Source of the DNA: Algoriphagus aquaeductus
GTDB taxonomy: Bacteria > Bacteroidota > Bacteroidia > Cytophagales > Cyclobacteriaceae
NCBI RefSeq assembly: GCF_003253485.1
Contig: NZ_QKTX01000012.1
Span: 62,001-126,000 of the forward strand
Reading direction: 5' to 3'
DNA: 64,000 nt
The position numbers were made by a program, and so were the translations under genes. Shown one piece after another: positions 8,753 through 18,623 of the stretch. Under the pieces are notes generated by a model. That model was not told where the DNA came from. It made no database searches and worked only from the letters and a program-made list of their open reading frames with translations. Numbering within the stretch: the first letter of the stretch is position 1; every line of letters starts with the position of its first letter.

Positions 8753-9322
8753 TTAAATTTCATCCAAACTTTTCCTTTTGGATTTTCCCGAGCTTTTGAA
8801 TTCTCTTGGGGTCAGTCCGGTTTCTTTTTTGAATTGTGCACTTAGATAAGCGACACTGCTATACCCCATGCGAAAGGCAATTTCTGAAAGGCTCATTTCC
8901 CCATAGAAAAGCAATTCTTTTACTTTTTCTATTTTCTGGAGTGTGTAAAAGCGTTCGATTGTCATGCTTTCTACCGAAGAAAAAAGTCGGCTCAAGTAAG
9001 AGTAGTCATAATGAATTTGGGCAGTCAAAAAATCAGAAACATTCAAATTTGGTGGATCTTGTTGGTAGTGAATTCGGTCTATCAGCAAGGTTTTGATTCG
9101 TGAAATCAAAGCAGATTTAGAATCCTCCAGCAGCTCAAATCCTTGGATGGAAAGGCTTCGTTCCAGCAACTTTTTTTCCTCTTCCGAGACTGGATTTTGA
9201 GGAGTCACTTTTCCCAGTTCTACTGCCAGAGTCGGTATTCCCAACTCAGCAAAGGTTTTGTTCACCGCTTCAATGCACCGGGGACAAACCATATTTTTGA
9301 TATACAAAACGGATTTTTCCAT
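8753..9322 (-). CDS. AraC-type regulator with N-terminal HMA-like CPxC segment
   Basis: A 189-aa protein. Residues 1-75 look like a heavy-metal-associated fold (VLYIKNMVCPRCIEAV, with Cys13 and Cys16 where HMA domains bind metal). Residues about 100-185 are an AraC-type double helix-turn-helix ending MSLSEIAFRMGYSSVAYLS and GLTPREF. The combination suggests a one-component metal- or thiol-responsive regulator; this is inference, since one copper locus is only 4 kb away but not adjacent. The antiporter gene upstream ends 6 bp before this start, so the two are likely co-transcribed. Confidence 0.82.
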   Translation of the reverse strand: MEKSVLYIKNMVCPRCIEAVNKTFAELGIPTLAVELGKVTPQNPVSEEEKKLLERSLSIQGFELLEDSKSALISRIKTLLIDRIHYQQDPPNLNVSDFLTAQIHYDYSYLSRLFSSVESMTIERFYTLQKIEKVKELLFYGEMSLSEIAFRMGYSSVAYLSAQFKKETGLTPREFKSSGKSKRKSLDEI

Positions 9323-9328
9323 GATCTT

Positions 9329-11476
9329 TTACTTTTTACCGAATAATCTGGAAATAGTTGTTTTGAAAGAAATAAACTGATCAGTGGGGTTGAGTGAGGT
9401 AGAATCCAGCGGATCTGAATTTTCAGGATGGTCAAAGCCCTCCTGCATGGGATAGATGAGCAGGTAATTGTTGGATTGAAAATAATTGTTGAGATACTTT
9501 GGCAGTTTTTTCATGATTGGATCAAAGGATTTTCCATTTTTCCGGCTTAGAACCACGACCAAGGCATCATTGCTTTTAAGATCTCGGGAAATAATCAAAA
9601 AATCATCCCAATCAGCAAATGGTACATAGCTTACCGAGATTTCCTGCATTTTTTGGACCTGACGGATATAGTCAAGGGTATCATTGGTTCCGTAGAAAAC
9701 CAATTTTGCCCCGGTATTCACCCCTATATTCCAGATTCTCAACAACCAGAATGCAAAGCCGATTTCTTTTTCCGCATTTTCAGGAATGACAATCAAATAT
9801 TGGCTGATGGTATTGATAGGCTGTACATTCTTGTAAATAAATGTAGTGATGTTGCAGTTTTTCAGGATTCCCTCTGTAAGCTTTCCCAGAAAAGAATCCG
9901 ATATGCCATGCTGTTTGTGTAGTCCCATGACCAAATCCGTAGCCTTGTTTTCCTTGACTACATTGGTGATTCCATTGACGATGTCCGAATCATATCGGAT
10001 CAGTTCGGTCAGGTGATTGTCGGATCCCGCTGCAATGACGGAAGCTTTCTCCAGGAGCTTTCTCGCGGCCTTTTCCTTGGTGGCATCCTGCGAGTCAGAA
10101 GGCACGATATTCAGCGCCAAGAGGGAGTTTTTGGACTTTTTGGCTTTGATGGTGGTCCCCAAATTGATCAATTCTTCGATGTTCTCCGGATAGTTGATCG
10201 GAATCAGGATTTTTTCTGTTTTAGTTTCCTCGGTCCCCTCATCCTCAGTATTTTCCTCCAATGCCAAAACTGAGGCTCCTTTTTGTGCCACAAATGAAGC
10301 GTGAGTACAAGTGACCAGAATCATCAATATGGTACCGTTCAAGACACTCTCGCTGAGTAAGCGGATAGGTTCTCCGGTCTCATCTGTTCCCAAAATGATG
10401 TTGTAGCCTACCAATACCGCAGCCAAGGTCGCTGCTGCCTGGGCATTGCTCAGACCAAAAATTATATCCCGTTGTGCACTGGAAAAATTGAATGTCCTCT
10501 GAGAAAGCCAAGCAGCAAGAAATTTGGAAAGTGTCGCCACTGCGGTCATGACTATGGCTACGAGGATAGTTTCCCATCCTTCAAAAAATACCCGAAAATT
10601 GATCAGCATCCCCACACCGATCAGAAAAAAAGGAATGAACAAGGCATTGCCCACAAACTCGATTCTGTTCATCAGCGCCGAGGTATGAGGAATCAGACGA
10701 TTGAGTGCCAAACCGGCCAAAAATGCTCCAATGATAGCTTCTATGCCCGCAGCTTCGGCCAAAAATGCCGCTAGAAAGACCATGCCCAACACAAAAATGT
10801 ATTGGGATATATTGTCCTCAAACTTGGTAAAAAACCACCTTCCCAACACGGGAAAAACAAACCAAACCAATGATGCAAAAATCGAAAAGGAAATAACCAA
10901 TCGAATCCAAAACTGTGAGTTGATTTCTCCCTTGCTCATACCGACGATCACTGCCAAAACCAACAGGGCGAGGGTGTCTGTGATCATGGTTCCACCAACA
11001 GTTATATTGACCGCCTTATTTTTGGTCACCCCCATTTTACTGATAATTGGGTAAGCTATGAGTGTGTGGGAGGCAAACATGGATGCCAGGAGTATGGAGG
11101 TATTGAGAGAAAACTCAAGTACATAGAGACCCGCTAAGGTGCCCAAGGTCATCGGAATCAAAAAGGTGTACATCCCGAAAATCAGGCTTTTTTTACTGTT
11201 TTTCTTAAAGTCAGCTAGGTCTATCTCCAATCCAGCCAAAAACATAATATACAAAAGGCCCACCGTACCAAAAAGCACCACACTGCTGTCCCGCTGCAAC
11301 AGATTGATTCCATAGGGACCGATTACCGCGCCGGCGATAATCAAACCGATGATTTGAGGAATCTTGAGCTTATTCAGGAGAATCGGAGCAAAGAGAATAA
11401 TGAACAGGATGGAAGAAAAAATCAGCACCGGATTTTGCCATGGAAGATTGAAATTGAGGTCTGCAACGAGAATCAT
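9329..11476 (-). CDS. CPA2-family cation:proton antiporter with UspA-like tail
   Basis: A 715-aa inner-membrane protein. The first ~400 residues hold about 12 hydrophobic helices of the Na+/H+ exchanger (KefB/NapA-like) fold, including LLYIMFLAGLEIDL and AGIEAIIGAFLAGLALNR. The C-terminal ~300 residues resemble tandem universal-stress-protein domains (KTEKILIPINYPENIEELI onward), likely a cytosolic nucleotide-binding regulatory part. There is no TrkA-N domain. K+ or Na+ exchange for H+ is the family role; the ion cannot be told here. It is the first gene of a likely two-gene unit with the HMA-AraC regulator. Confidence 0.88.
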   Translation of the reverse strand: MILVADLNFNLPWQNPVLIFSSILFIILFAPILLNKLKIPQIIGLIIAGAVIGPYGINLLQRDSSVVLFGTVGLLYIMFLAGLEIDLADFKKNSKKSLIFGMYTFLIPMTLGTLAGLYVLEFSLNTSILLASMFASHTLIAYPIISKMGVTKNKAVNITVGGTMITDTLALLVLAVIVGMSKGEINSQFWIRLVISFSIFASLVWFVFPVLGRWFFTKFEDNISQYIFVLGMVFLAAFLAEAAGIEAIIGAFLAGLALNRLIPHTSALMNRIEFVGNALFIPFFLIGVGMLINFRVFFEGWETILVAIVMTAVATLSKFLAAWLSQRTFNFSSAQRDIIFGLSNAQAAATLAAVLVGYNIILGTDETGEPIRLLSESVLNGTILMILVTCTHASFVAQKGASVLALEENTEDEGTEETKTEKILIPINYPENIEELINLGTTIKAKKSKNSLLALNIVPSDSQDATKEKAARKLLEKASVIAAGSDNHLTELIRYDSDIVNGITNVVKENKATDLVMGLHKQHGISDSFLGKLTEGILKNCNITTFIYKNVQPINTISQYLIVIPENAEKEIGFAFWLLRIWNIGVNTGAKLVFYGTNDTLDYIRQVQKMQEISVSYVPFADWDDFLIISRDLKSNDALVVVLSRKNGKSFDPIMKKLPKYLNNYFQSNNYLLIYPMQEGFDHPENSDPLDSTSLNPTDQFISFKTTISRLFGKK

Positions 11477-11801
11477 TTCGATGAATAGTAAAGATGGAAA
11501 TCAACCAGTTTGAAGCGAAAATAAGAATTTATGGTTGAGGATTTTTTTAAACCCGGAATAAGGCTTAGAATTCCTAATTACGGGACAATCCGCCGCGGCG
11601 ATGAAATCAATCGCTTCGCTGCATTTAACTCATTCACCAGAGCGGTGCCTTGAATCAACCCTCAAATGAGCGGTTGCTTGCATTTTTTTCCATCAATTCG
11701 GACCCTAATGCAAAATCCGGGTCAAATAAATGCCACCTGAATAAATTTACAACAAGAAACTGAAGGAAATTCTCAGCTTCGGATTCGAAAACTAATCAAT
11801 C
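11477..11801. repeat. Divergent spacer holding a degenerate copy of the 26.3-kb inverted repeat
   Basis: The 3' half (about 11680-11735) shares CTTGCATTTT and CTAATGCAxAATCCxGxTxAAA with the right arm of the 175-bp inverted repeat at 26220-26394, and AGCGGTGC with its centre. CTCATT and AATGAG pair around 11629-11670. No open frame or RNA gene is visible; promoters of the flanking divergent genes must lie here. Confidence 0.45.
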
Positions 11802-12623
11802 ATGAGTATTGCGATCAAAGACAAACTCGGTTCGGAATTTACTTTTAAAGTCTCGCGCTTCAAGGAAATCATCAAACGGACCAAGCCTCATAAGCACGAC
11901 GGCTATTTCGAACTGATTTGCATTGCCGAAGGAGAGGGATTTCATCAGGTGGAAATGGATACGTTTCCAATTCAGGCACCTGAACTGTACTTTTTGAAAC
12001 CCAATCAGGTCCATTGCTGGCAGTTTACGGCTATACCCAAAGGTTACGTATTGCTGTTTAAGGAAGAGTTTTTTGATCCGGTATTGGAAGCACCGATTTT
12101 GAATCTGATCCGGAACCTGGATACCATCACCCGCATTTCCCTGGCCGATCATTTGACCTTGGTGACTCTTTTTGAGGAAATGAGAAAGGAAAATGAAAAC
12201 CCAGGAGCCTTGTCAAAAGATGTGATTTCCGGCTACTTGAGATCGGTTTTTGCCCGAATCTTACAACTTTCCCAACTTAATGAAGAAGGGCCGAAGCAAG
12301 AAGATTCGCTTTTTAGAAAGTTTCAAAAGTTGCTGGGAGAAAAATGCCCCGAATACCACTTGGTCGCTGATTTTGCGTCCTTATTGAATACCACTCCTCA
12401 AAATCTGAATGCTGTCTGCCGAAAATATTCCAACAAAAGTGCAGGGGAACATCTGGCCAATCAGCTCAGTCTGGAGGCCAAGCGGTACATCCTTCACACA
12501 GATCTCAGCATGAATGAAATTGCGGATCGTCTGGCCTTCAACGATGCCTCGTATTTCACGAAATTTTTCAAAAAACATAATGGACTAACTCCGCTTCAGT
12601 TTCGTAGTCAATATTTTCAATAG
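11802..12623 (+). CDS. AraC-family transcriptional regulator with cupin sensor
   Basis: A 273-aa regulator: an N-terminal cupin-like sensor (PHKHDGYFELICIAEGEG, then LKPNQVHCWQF) and a C-terminal AraC helix-turn-helix pair (LSMNEIADRLAFNDASYFTKF, PLQFRSQ). Such proteins bind a small effector in the cupin and activate a neighbouring operon. It points into the DoxX-TauE-TolC-RND-MFP set that begins 247 bp downstream, and is the natural candidate activator of it. The effector is unknown. Confidence 0.88.
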   Translation: MSIAIKDKLGSEFTFKVSRFKEIIKRTKPHKHDGYFELICIAEGEGFHQVEMDTFPIQAPELYFLKPNQVHCWQFTAIPKGYVLLFKEEFFDPVLEAPILNLIRNLDTITRISLADHLTLVTLFEEMRKENENPGALSKDVISGYLRSVFARILQLSQLNEEGPKQEDSLFRKFQKLLGEKCPEYHLVADFASLLNTTPQNLNAVCRKYSNKSAGEHLANQLSLEAKRYILHTDLSMNEIADRLAFNDASYFTKFFKKHNGLTPLQFRSQYFQ

Positions 12624-12870
12624 TACCATTTTTCTATTTTTTTCTACCAGAAGCATGGCTTTTTGATGCTTTAAATTGCTAAAGTAAAGCTTTTTCATTC
12701 TCATTGGAAATAAGTTGACTTCTATTATTGCGATCTATCTCAAGTATTCCAACCCTTTTTCGAAGGCTGGCATGCTTCGATTATGTACTCATGTCATGTC
12801 AATATTTTCAATTCCATTTGAAGGAGAAAAACCAACCAGGGGCATCATATTGATTACAACTAATTGAATT

Positions 12871-13302
12871 ATGATTAAAAAAATCACTCAAACTGACCCA
12901 TCGAAAACGACTATTCTTATTCGCCTGATTGTGGGTGCTGTATTTTTATCGGAAGGGGTTCAGAAGTTTCTTTTTCCAGCGATCCGAGGTGCGGGTAGAT
13001 TTGATAAGATAGGTTTACCTTCGCCGGAATTTTTGGGAAGCTTCGTTGGTGCTTTTGAAATTCTCTGCGGAGCCCTGATTCTGTTGGGATTGTACACCCG
13101 ATTGGCAAGCATCCCGCTGATTATCATCATGCTGGTGGCAATTGCTACCACCAAATCCGAGGTTCTAGCCAATCAGGGTTTTTGGGAAATGATGCATGGA
13201 AGCAGAACTGACTGGTCCATGCTTTTAGGAAGTATTTTTCTTTTAATCAAAGGCGGAGGCTATTGGTCCGTAGATCAAAACCTAAGCAAAAACTCCGGCT
13301 AA
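12871..13302 (+). CDS. DoxX family membrane protein
   Basis: A 143-aa protein with four predicted membrane helices; the first holds the DoxX signature LIVGAVFLSEGVQKFLFP, followed by AGRFDKIGLPSPEFLGSFVG. DoxX-like proteins are associated with oxidative-stress and sulfur-related membrane complexes, but function is poorly defined. The stop codon directly abuts the ATG of the TauE/SafE gene (TAA then ATG), so the pair is translationally coupled. The annotation rests on fold and family only. Confidence 0.88.
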   Translation: MIKKITQTDPSKTTILIRLIVGAVFLSEGVQKFLFPAIRGAGRFDKIGLPSPEFLGSFVGAFEILCGALILLGLYTRLASIPLIIIMLVAIATTKSEVLANQGFWEMMHGSRTDWSMLLGSIFLLIKGGGYWSVDQNLSKNSG

Positions 13303-14076
13303 ATGGAAATCCTGATCATCTCCCTAGCGGCTTTTCTCACGGCTATCCTGACCTTCTTTTCGGGGTTTGGACTGGGGACGATTTTGGCTCCGGTTTTCAT
13401 TCTGTTTTTCCCGGTGGACCTGGCGATTGCATTGACTGGCGTGGTTCACTTTTTCAATAATATCTTCAAGCTGTTTCTGGTCGGAAAAGACGCAGACCGA
13501 ACCGTGTTGCTCCGATTCGGGCTGCCGGCTATCGTTGCGGCTGCCTTGGGTGCTTGGTTGTTGCTTCAAATTTCTGATTCGAGGCCTCTTTTGGAGTACA
13601 GCCTGGGAGAAAGTGTTTTCCAGATCACACCTGTTAAACTGACCATCGCTGTTTTGTTGATGGTATTTGCCCTGATGGACTTGATACCCTATTTGGAGCG
13701 AATCAGGATTGATCAAAAATATTTGCCTTTTGGGGGAGTTTTAAGTGGATTTTTTGGTGGGCTTTCCGGACATCAAGGAGCCCTTCGATCGGCCTTTTTA
13801 ATCAAAGCCGGTCTCAGCAAAGAAGCCTTCATCGGAACTTCGGTGGTGCTCGGAGCCTTGATCGATTTTTCCAGATTGACGGTCTATGCCAGCCGGTTTT
13901 TGGATGCCGGATTGGTGGAAAATATACCTCTTGTCCTAATTGCCACTGGATCAGCCATTCTTGGTGCCTATCTTGGAAATAAACTTCTCAAAAAAGTGAC
14001 GCTTACCTTTTTGCAACGCTTTATTGCCATCCTTCTGTTTCTCATTGCCATTGCCTTGGGAGCTGGCTGGATTTAA
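13303..14076 (+). CDS. TauE/SafE family anion exporter
   Basis: A 257-aa inner-membrane protein with about eight helices. Family hallmarks: GFGLGTILAPVFILFFP in the first half and GGVLSGFFGGLSGHQGALRS in the second, an internal duplication typical of TauE/SafE. Characterised members export sulfite, sulfoacetate or related organosulfur anions. It starts immediately after the DoxX stop codon and is followed within 20 bp by tolC, so it belongs to the efflux operon. A sulfur-anion substrate for the operon is inference. Confidence 0.88.
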   Translation: MEILIISLAAFLTAILTFFSGFGLGTILAPVFILFFPVDLAIALTGVVHFFNNIFKLFLVGKDADRTVLLRFGLPAIVAAALGAWLLLQISDSRPLLEYSLGESVFQITPVKLTIAVLLMVFALMDLIPYLERIRIDQKYLPFGGVLSGFFGGLSGHQGALRSAFLIKAGLSKEAFIGTSVVLGALIDFSRLTVYASRFLDAGLVENIPLVLIATGSAILGAYLGNKLLKKVTLTFLQRFIAILLFLIAIALGAGWI

Positions 14077-14096
14077 ACCTTAATTAACCAAACCAA

Positions 14097-15470
14097 ATGA
14101 TAATCAAAATCCTATTTAAACCGATCTTCTCCTTGATTCTGGGATGCTTGCTCCTCGGATCTGGCTTGGCTCGAGGGCAGAGTCTTCCCGAACTGATGCG
14201 GCAGGCCGAGGCTAACTACCCGGCTATTCTGCTTCAAAAGGCAAAAGCCTCCCAAGCCGAAGCCCAATTGGCACTCGAGAAAAACACGCTGTTGCCATCC
14301 CTCGATGCAGCCTATCAGGCCAATCTCGCCACCTACAACAACATCACCGGGATGAACCTACCCGGGCAGTTGATACCCATTTCGGGACCACCTTCGATGG
14401 AAAATTTCAATGTGATGGTTCCCGGAACTGCGGCAAGTTTGCTGATTCGCTGGACTCCTTTCACCTTTGGTCAGCGCGATGCTGCTACGGATTCCAAATC
14501 TGCCCTTTTGGAAAAGGAACTGGCGGGGGTAGAAAATGAAATTCTGAAAGTTCAATACGAAGTGGGAAAGACCTATTTGGACCTTTTGGCTACTCAGGAA
14601 CTGGTTCAAGCCTACCAAAAAAACATTGAGCGAACGGAGTTCAATTTACGTCAGGTAAGAAGCCTGGTGATCTCAGGAATCCGTCCCGGAGTGGATTCGG
14701 TGCGTTTTCGGGGAGAGCTTTCCCGCGCCAAAAGTGAACTGATTCAGCTTCAAAGTCTTTTTGAATCCCAAAAAATCCAACTGGCCGAACTCTTGGTCAG
14801 TTCCGAAGAAATCCAAGTCCCGGAGAATTCGGTTTTCAGTAAAAAGCTTCCAGCTCCCCAAATGGACTTTTCCAGCTCCTCCAACCCTTTGCTGAAAATG
14901 GCTCAATCGGAGCTAAGTTCCTCCCAATCAACTTTGTCTCAACTCAAACGAGCCTGGACTCCCAAACTGGAATTTTGGGGAACGACCTATGCCAGGGGTT
15001 CGGGAATTGACTTCAATGGTGTCGTCAATAAAGCCGATGGCTGGAGTTTCAGCCGCTACAATTATGGTTTTGGGGCGCAACTAGTATTTCCAATTCTGGA
15101 TCTAAGCCGTCAGAAAATCCTCAAAACCCAGCAGGAAGCTGTGGTAAAAGCTGCCGAAAGCCAGCTTCGTCAAACCCAAATTTCGCTTCAGTCTCGAGAA
15201 GCCCGGGCACAAAATGAGTTTCTAGCCAATCTCGAATTGGCCAAAGAAGTGCCTTTGGAACTGGAAGCATCTGAAGCTGCCTTCAAAGCCATTCAGACCC
15301 GCTACAATGCCGGTTTGGTGGATTATTCAGAACTGATCCAAACGCAAAACGAGCTGTTTTTTGCAGAAGCCAAGCTCAAATCAGCCTATCTGAATACCTG
15401 GAAGTCCCTTTTGCTTCAAGCCGCAACTCTGGGAAATATGGATCTTTTTTTAACCCAAATCGACCAATAA
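14097..15470 (+). CDS. TolC-family outer-membrane efflux channel
   Basis: A 457-aa protein with a signal peptide (cleavage near residue 27, before QSLPELMRQAE) and two copies of the OEP helical repeat (AEAQLALEKNTLLPSL...; AVVKAAESQLRQ...). It should form the trimeric outer-membrane duct for the RND pump encoded next. Its stop codon is one base before the permease ATG. The order TolC-RND-MFP differs from the more usual MFP-RND-TolC. Confidence 0.92.
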   Translation: MIIKILFKPIFSLILGCLLLGSGLARGQSLPELMRQAEANYPAILLQKAKASQAEAQLALEKNTLLPSLDAAYQANLATYNNITGMNLPGQLIPISGPPSMENFNVMVPGTAASLLIRWTPFTFGQRDAATDSKSALLEKELAGVENEILKVQYEVGKTYLDLLATQELVQAYQKNIERTEFNLRQVRSLVISGIRPGVDSVRFRGELSRAKSELIQLQSLFESQKIQLAELLVSSEEIQVPENSVFSKKLPAPQMDFSSSSNPLLKMAQSELSSSQSTLSQLKRAWTPKLEFWGTTYARGSGIDFNGVVNKADGWSFSRYNYGFGAQLVFPILDLSRQKILKTQQEAVVKAAESQLRQTQISLQSREARAQNEFLANLELAKEVPLELEASEAAFKAIQTRYNAGLVDYSELIQTQNELFFAEAKLKSAYLNTWKSLLLQAATLGNMDLFLTQIDQ

Positions 15471-15471
15471 A

Positions 15472-18400
15472 ATGAAGCTAATCGAAGGAGCACTTTCCAA
15501 ACCCATTACCGTCATGGTGGCGGTCTTAGCCATCGTTTTCTTCTCGTTTTTGGCGATCCGAAGCATGAAGGTGGACATTTTCCCCACCTTCGGTTTGCCC
15601 ACGATCTATGTGGCTCAGCCGTATGGAGGACTTTCTCCAGAGCAGATGGAGTCCTTTGTGACCAACTACTACGAGTATCACTTTCTCTATGTGACCGGTG
15701 TCAAATCCGTAGAATCCAAGTCGGTGCAGGGCAATGCCCTGATCAAGATCATTTTTCACGAAGGTACAGACATGAGTCAGGCCGCAGCGGAAGTGGTGGG
15801 CTATGTGAACCGAAGCCGGGCCTTTATGCCTCCGGGAACAGTACCTCCATTTATCACCCGATTTGATGCAGGTTCGGTACCGGTCGGGCAGTTGGTTTTT
15901 TCCTCCGAAAGCCGAACGCTTGGAGAAATCTCTGACTTGGCCCTGTTTAAAGTTCGTCCGATGTTTTCCACCCTACCGGGTGTTTCTGCGCCTCCGCCTT
16001 TTGGAGGAAGTGCCAAAACGGTCATCATCAAGATCGATCCTGAGCGGGTTCAGCGCTATAATTCTTCCCCGGATGAGATCGTCCAAGCTTTGGCTTCTTC
16101 CAATTTGATTTCCCCGGCGGGAAATATCCGAGTGGGAGACGAGACCTTGATCACTCCACAAAATACGGTCATCGAAGACGTGCAGGAGTTTGGAGAGATT
16201 CCGCTCCAGTTGGGACAAGGGGCTGCAGTTTATCTCCGTGACATCGCCAATGTGGAGATCGGTTCGGATGTGACCACAGGGTATGCCCTAGTCAACGGAG
16301 CCCGATCGGTATACATTCCGGTGACCAAACGTGCCGATGCTTCCACTTGGGAAGTGGTGCAAAACGTCAAAAAAGCACTTCCCGATATGCAAGCCTCGGT
16401 ACCTGAAGACATTAAGGTATCCTATGAATTTGACCAAAGCGGCTATGTGATCAACTCCCTGAAGAATGTGCTTTTCGAAGGCGGCCTGGGAGCAATCCTG
16501 ACCGGATTGATGGTCTTGGCCTTTTTGGGAGATCGAAGAGGGGCCTTGATTGTGGTGATGACCATTCCGATTGCCTTGCTGAGCAGTGTGATTGTACTGA
16601 ATCTGATCGGTCAGACTATAAACATTATGACATTAGGTGGATTGGCCCTGGCCGTTGGGATTTTGGTGGATGAGGCCACGGTGACGATTGAAAATATCCA
16701 CCGCCATCTGGAAATGGGCAAGCCGAAAGCCTTGGCAATCTTGGATGGCTGTAAAGAAATCGTGAATCCGAAATTATTGATCCTCTTTAGTATTCTGGCC
16801 GTTTTTGCCCCGGCCTTGTTTATGACAGGTGTTCCCAAAGGAATGTTCCTACCGATGTCATTGGCTGTGGGATTTGCGATGATCGCTTCGTTTTTGCTTT
16901 CGATGACATTCGTGCCGGTAATGGCCGTTTGGATGATGAAGCATTTGGATCCTGAGAAAGAGGAAGGTCGGTTTTCCCGTTTCAAAAAGCGGTATGATTC
17001 CTCTCTGAAAAAGGTAGACAGCAATTCCAAACTGGCTTTGCTGGGCTATTTCGCCGGTGCATTGCTGATTTTGGGATTGGGCTTCTCAACCATCGGACTG
17101 GATATTTTTCCCAAAGTCGATGCTGGACAGGCGGCGGTTAGATTACGACTTCCGACCGGAACCCGTGTCGAGCGAACGGAAGAAGCTACTCAAGCCATGC
17201 TCAAGCTCACTGAAGAAATCGTCGGCAAAGGAAACATCGAGATTTCCTCTGCCTTTGTCGGAACACAACCTTCCAGTTTTCCGGTCAACTTGATTCATCT
17301 CTGGACCTCGGGACCTCATGAATCTCTGACTCGGATCAACTTGGCCAAAGATGCCGGAATGGGCATAGAAGATTTCAAGGAAAAGCTCCGGGAGCGCTTT
17401 CAATCTGAATTTCCGGAAGCGACACTTTCCTTTGAACCGGGTGACTTGGTCGATCAGGTGATGAACTTAGGCTCAACCAATCCCATCGAGGTGGCGGTGT
17501 TGAGCAAGGATTTTAAGCTTTCCTCCGAAATCGCCGAAAAACTCAAAGCCAACCTAAATCAAAAACCATATTTCCGGGATGTGACCATTGCCACGCCCTT
17601 GGATTATCCGGGATTGAAAGTGGATATTGACCGGGTGAAAGCCGGGCAGTTGGGATTGACGGTGCAGCAGATTTCCAATTCTTTGGTGACAGCAACTTCT
17701 TCTAGCCGATTTACCCAACCTAACTATTGGAGGGATCCGGCTTCAGGTGTGGCTTATCAGGTACAGGTCGAATACCCACAATATCGGGTGAATTCTCCGA
17801 ATGAAATTGCCCTGGTTCCGGTGTTTAACAGTCCTGAGCGAAAAGTCTTCCTCAGGGATGTGGCCACCTGGGAGCGAACCAAATCTCCGGCCCAATATGA
17901 CCGATTGAATCAGGAACGATTTATCACGCTTACGGCCAATATCCACGATCAGGATTTGGGAGCTGCGGTCAAAGGTCTTGATGAAGCCATTGCAGACTTG
18001 GGCGAACTTCCGGCTGGAGTTCGGATCTTGAAGCGCGGGCAAAGTGAACTGCTGGAGCAGACCTTGGGCGAATTGCAGTTGGGCTTGGGGATCGCCGTGC
18101 TGGTGATTTTTTTGATGCTGGCGGCGAGTTTCCAATCGTTTAAGATTTCTTTGGCCACGGTTTCCATTCTTCCTGCGGTGTTGGCTGGTTCTGTTGGATT
18201 CTTGCTTTTGACCGGGCATACATTGAATATCCAATCCTACATGGGGACGATTATGGCGGTCGGAGTGGCCGTTGCCAACGCGATTCTCTATGTGACCAAT
18301 GCAGAGGATTTGCGGAAAAGGGGGGATTCCAAAGCCTATTTCTCCGCTGCAGGAAATCGTCTCCGACCGATTCTGATGACCAGTTTTGCCATGATTGCGG

Positions 18401-18609
18401 GGATGACCCCAATGGCCTTGGGATTTGGTGAGGGAGGTGATCAGGTGGCGCCTTTGGGCGTGGCGGTGATCGGAGGCTTGATCCTTTCCATGGTCAGCAC
18501 CCTGGTTTTCCTTCCATTAATTTATCGGGCTTTGGTTGGAAAAACCGCTTACCAAAGCGTATCCCTCAATCCTGAAGACCAGGACTCTACCTATTTTATC
18601 CAAAACTAA
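15472..18609 (+). CDS. RND efflux permease (AcrB/MdtB-like)
   Basis: A 1045-aa inner-membrane proton-driven pump with the standard twelve-helix plan: helix 1 at residues 11-29, a large periplasmic loop, the helix 2-6 block (ALIVVMTIPIALL, GGLALAVGILVDEATV with the conserved Asp in helix 4), a second loop, and the C-terminal helix block (IMAVGVAVANAILYVTNAEDLRKRG, RPILMTSFAMIAGMTPMALG). It lacks the metal-pump features of the CusA-like protein at the window start. The drug or metabolite substrate is not readable. It lies between tolC (1 bp) and the adaptor gene (14 bp). Confidence 0.93.
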   Translation: MKLIEGALSKPITVMVAVLAIVFFSFLAIRSMKVDIFPTFGLPTIYVAQPYGGLSPEQMESFVTNYYEYHFLYVTGVKSVESKSVQGNALIKIIFHEGTDMSQAAAEVVGYVNRSRAFMPPGTVPPFITRFDAGSVPVGQLVFSSESRTLGEISDLALFKVRPMFSTLPGVSAPPPFGGSAKTVIIKIDPERVQRYNSSPDEIVQALASSNLISPAGNIRVGDETLITPQNTVIEDVQEFGEIPLQLGQGAAVYLRDIANVEIGSDVTTGYALVNGARSVYIPVTKRADASTWEVVQNVKKALPDMQASVPEDIKVSYEFDQSGYVINSLKNVLFEGGLGAILTGLMVLAFLGDRRGALIVVMTIPIALLSSVIVLNLIGQTINIMTLGGLALAVGILVDEATVTIENIHRHLEMGKPKALAILDGCKEIVNPKLLILFSILAVFAPALFMTGVPKGMFLPMSLAVGFAMIASFLLSMTFVPVMAVWMMKHLDPEKEEGRFSRFKKRYDSSLKKVDSNSKLALLGYFAGALLILGLGFSTIGLDIFPKVDAGQAAVRLRLPTGTRVERTEEATQAMLKLTEEIVGKGNIEISSAFVGTQPSSFPVNLIHLWTSGPHESLTRINLAKDAGMGIEDFKEKLRERFQSEFPEATLSFEPGDLVDQVMNLGSTNPIEVAVLSKDFKLSSEIAEKLKANLNQKPYFRDVTIATPLDYPGLKVDIDRVKAGQLGLTVQQISNSLVTATSSSRFTQPNYWRDPASGVAYQVQVEYPQYRVNSPNEIALVPVFNSPERKVFLRDVATWERTKSPAQYDRLNQERFITLTANIHDQDLGAAVKGLDEAIADLGELPAGVRILKRGQSELLEQTLGELQLGLGIAVLVIFLMLAASFQSFKISLATVSILPAVLAGSVGFLLLTGHTLNIQSYMGTIMAVGVAVANAILYVTNAEDLRKRGDSKAYFSAAGNRLRPILMTSFAMIAGMTPMALGFGEGGDQVAPLGVAVIGGLILSMVSTLVFLPLIYRALVGKTAYQSVSLNPEDQDSTYFIQN

Positions 18610-18623
18610 AAATCAGAACATCC

